NCBI GenBank assembly: GCA_963711255.1
Contig: CAVQDO010000006.1
Span: forward strand, 1 to 64,000
Direction of reading: 5' to 3'
Length of the DNA: 64,000 nucleotides
Source: GCA-2746365 sp963711255
Lineage (GTDB): Bacteria; Pseudomonadota; Gammaproteobacteria; SZUA-229
Part shown: positions 63,387-64,000 of the stretch, in pieces
How positions within the stretch are numbered: the first letter of the stretch is position 1
How the letters are laid out: each line of letters begins with the position of its first letter
The notes under the pieces: model-generated
Told to the model about the DNA's origin: nothing
Database searches by the model: none
What the model saw: the letters and a program-made list of their open reading frames with translations, nothing else
Position numbers and translations under genes: made by a program

Positions 63387-64000
63387 GATATAGTCTCTTT
63401 TCTATCCCGTTTAATCTCTTCATGCAAATGCTGCAATCGGGTAACGGTATTCACTTCCAGGTAATCCAGGGCCAGAACAGTCGCATTGGCGCCAGCAATG
63501 GTGGTAGTGTAACTCACCTTATGCTGTAATGCAGATGCTCGTATAGTATAGGAATCATTGATTGCTTTCTTACCTTCCGTGGTATTAATGATTAAGGCAA
63601 TTTCACCATTTTTAATCATATCGACAATATGCGGACGGCCTTCATAAACCTTGTTGACCAGTTTGCACTCTATGCCTGCTGCCTGCAATGAACGGCCGGT
63701 ACCACTGGTAGCAACCAGTTTGAAGCCTTTAGCAACCAGTTCACGACCCAGTGAAACAGCATGATCCCTGTCACGTTCACGCACACTGATAAATACACGG
63801 CCCCTGGTTGGCAGTTCGACACCGGCTCCCAGCTGCGCTTTGGCAAAAGCCATGCCGAAACTTTCACCGACGCCCATTACTTCGCCGGTTGATTTCATCT
63901 CGGGACCCAGCAATGGATCGACACCCGGGAATTTGACGAACGGGAATACCGATTCTTTTACGGCATAAGTTTTTGGCACCACTTCTTCAGTAATGCCCTG
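63383..64000 (-). CDS. carB: Carbamoyl-phosphate synthase large subunit, C-terminal part
   Basis: The last 205 codons of carB; the rest lies beyond the right edge (the frame is open to 64000). Visible: the end of the second ATP-grasp half (VKFPGVDPLLGPEMKSTGEVMG) and the methylglyoxal synthase-like allosteric domain (residues from RGRVFISVRERD to VTRLQHLHEEIKRD), with the NKVYEGRPHIVDMIKNGE and NTTEGKKAINDSY segments. It supplies carbamoyl phosphate for pyrimidines and arginine. Its stop overlaps the greA start. Confidence 0.96.
   Translation of the reverse strand, partial: QGITEEVVPKTYAVKESVFPFVKFPGVDPLLGPEMKSTGEVMGVGESFGMAFAKAQLGAGVELPTRGRVFISVRERDRDHAVSLGRELVAKGFKLVATSGTGRSLQAAGIECKLVNKVYEGRPHIVDMIKNGEIALIINTTEGKKAINDSYTIRASALQHKVSYTTTIAGANATVLALDYLEVNTVTRLQHLHEEIKRDRKETIS

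Overview
The window is a contiguous piece of a gammaproteobacterial chromosome. The strongest evidence is the order of the right-hand part, read on the minus strand: carB-greA-yhbY-rlmE-ftsH-folP-glmM-tpiA-secG-tRNA-Leu(GAG)-nuoA-to-N-tRNA-fMet-rimP-nusA-infB-rbfA-truB-rpsO-pnp. Apart from the nuo insertion this is the classical gammaproteobacterial arrangement. The separate nuoC and nuoD genes and a NuoG without the extra N7 cluster cysteines point away from Enterobacteria and Pseudomonas. An orphan SoxXA-binding-like protein and a rhodanese hint at sulfur metabolism, but I cannot name a genus.

Layout. 0-7 kb: rhodanese (5' cut by the window edge), orn, an M48 protease, a one-heme lipoprotein, a pterin dehydratase, rsgA, a lipoprotein phosphatase/nuclease and a ClsC-like phospholipase D whose C-terminal tail is broken over three frames. 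7-13.5 kb: tadA, guaA, guaB, a SoxXA-binding-like protein, xseA, dksA. 13.5-18.6 kb: an accessory insert between dksA and gluQRS, with palindromic repeats, a secreted lipase-like lipoprotein and a divergently encoded sensor kinase/response regulator pair. A TATGGGG-type palindromic motif occurs near these genes. 18.6-26 kb: gluQRS, acs (with an internal frameshift), a CopZ-like metallochaperone, an HPP membrane protein, a YggU protein, a SulP transporter and an LHPP-like HAD phosphatase. 26-31 kb, minus strand: Rof-like and CPXCG small proteins, a four-component TatT-type TRAP transporter and a SPOR lipoprotein. 31-40.6 kb: the pnp-to-rimP translation/transcription operon and tRNA-fMet. 40.8-55.8 kb: the complete 14-gene complex I operon. 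55.9-64 kb: tRNA-Leu, secG, tpiA, glmM, folP (with an internal frameshift), ftsH, rlmE, yhbY, greA and the 3' part of carB.

How it works together. Most of the window is central: NADH oxidation, purine nucleotide synthesis, translation initiation, RNA turnover, envelope precursors and membrane proteolysis. The less ordinary parts are the lipase/two-component insert with its own candidate operator, the TatT-TRAP transporter, the nested palindromic repeats, the acidic insertion in NuoG and an initiator tRNA with an apparent U1:U72 mismatch. Three genes (clsC-like, acs, folP) are interrupted by small frame changes. The simplest reading for acs and folP is sequence error, since folP is normally essential. 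The clsC-like tail has several changes close together and may be genuine decay. I found no CRISPR array, prophage, transposase or obvious defence system.
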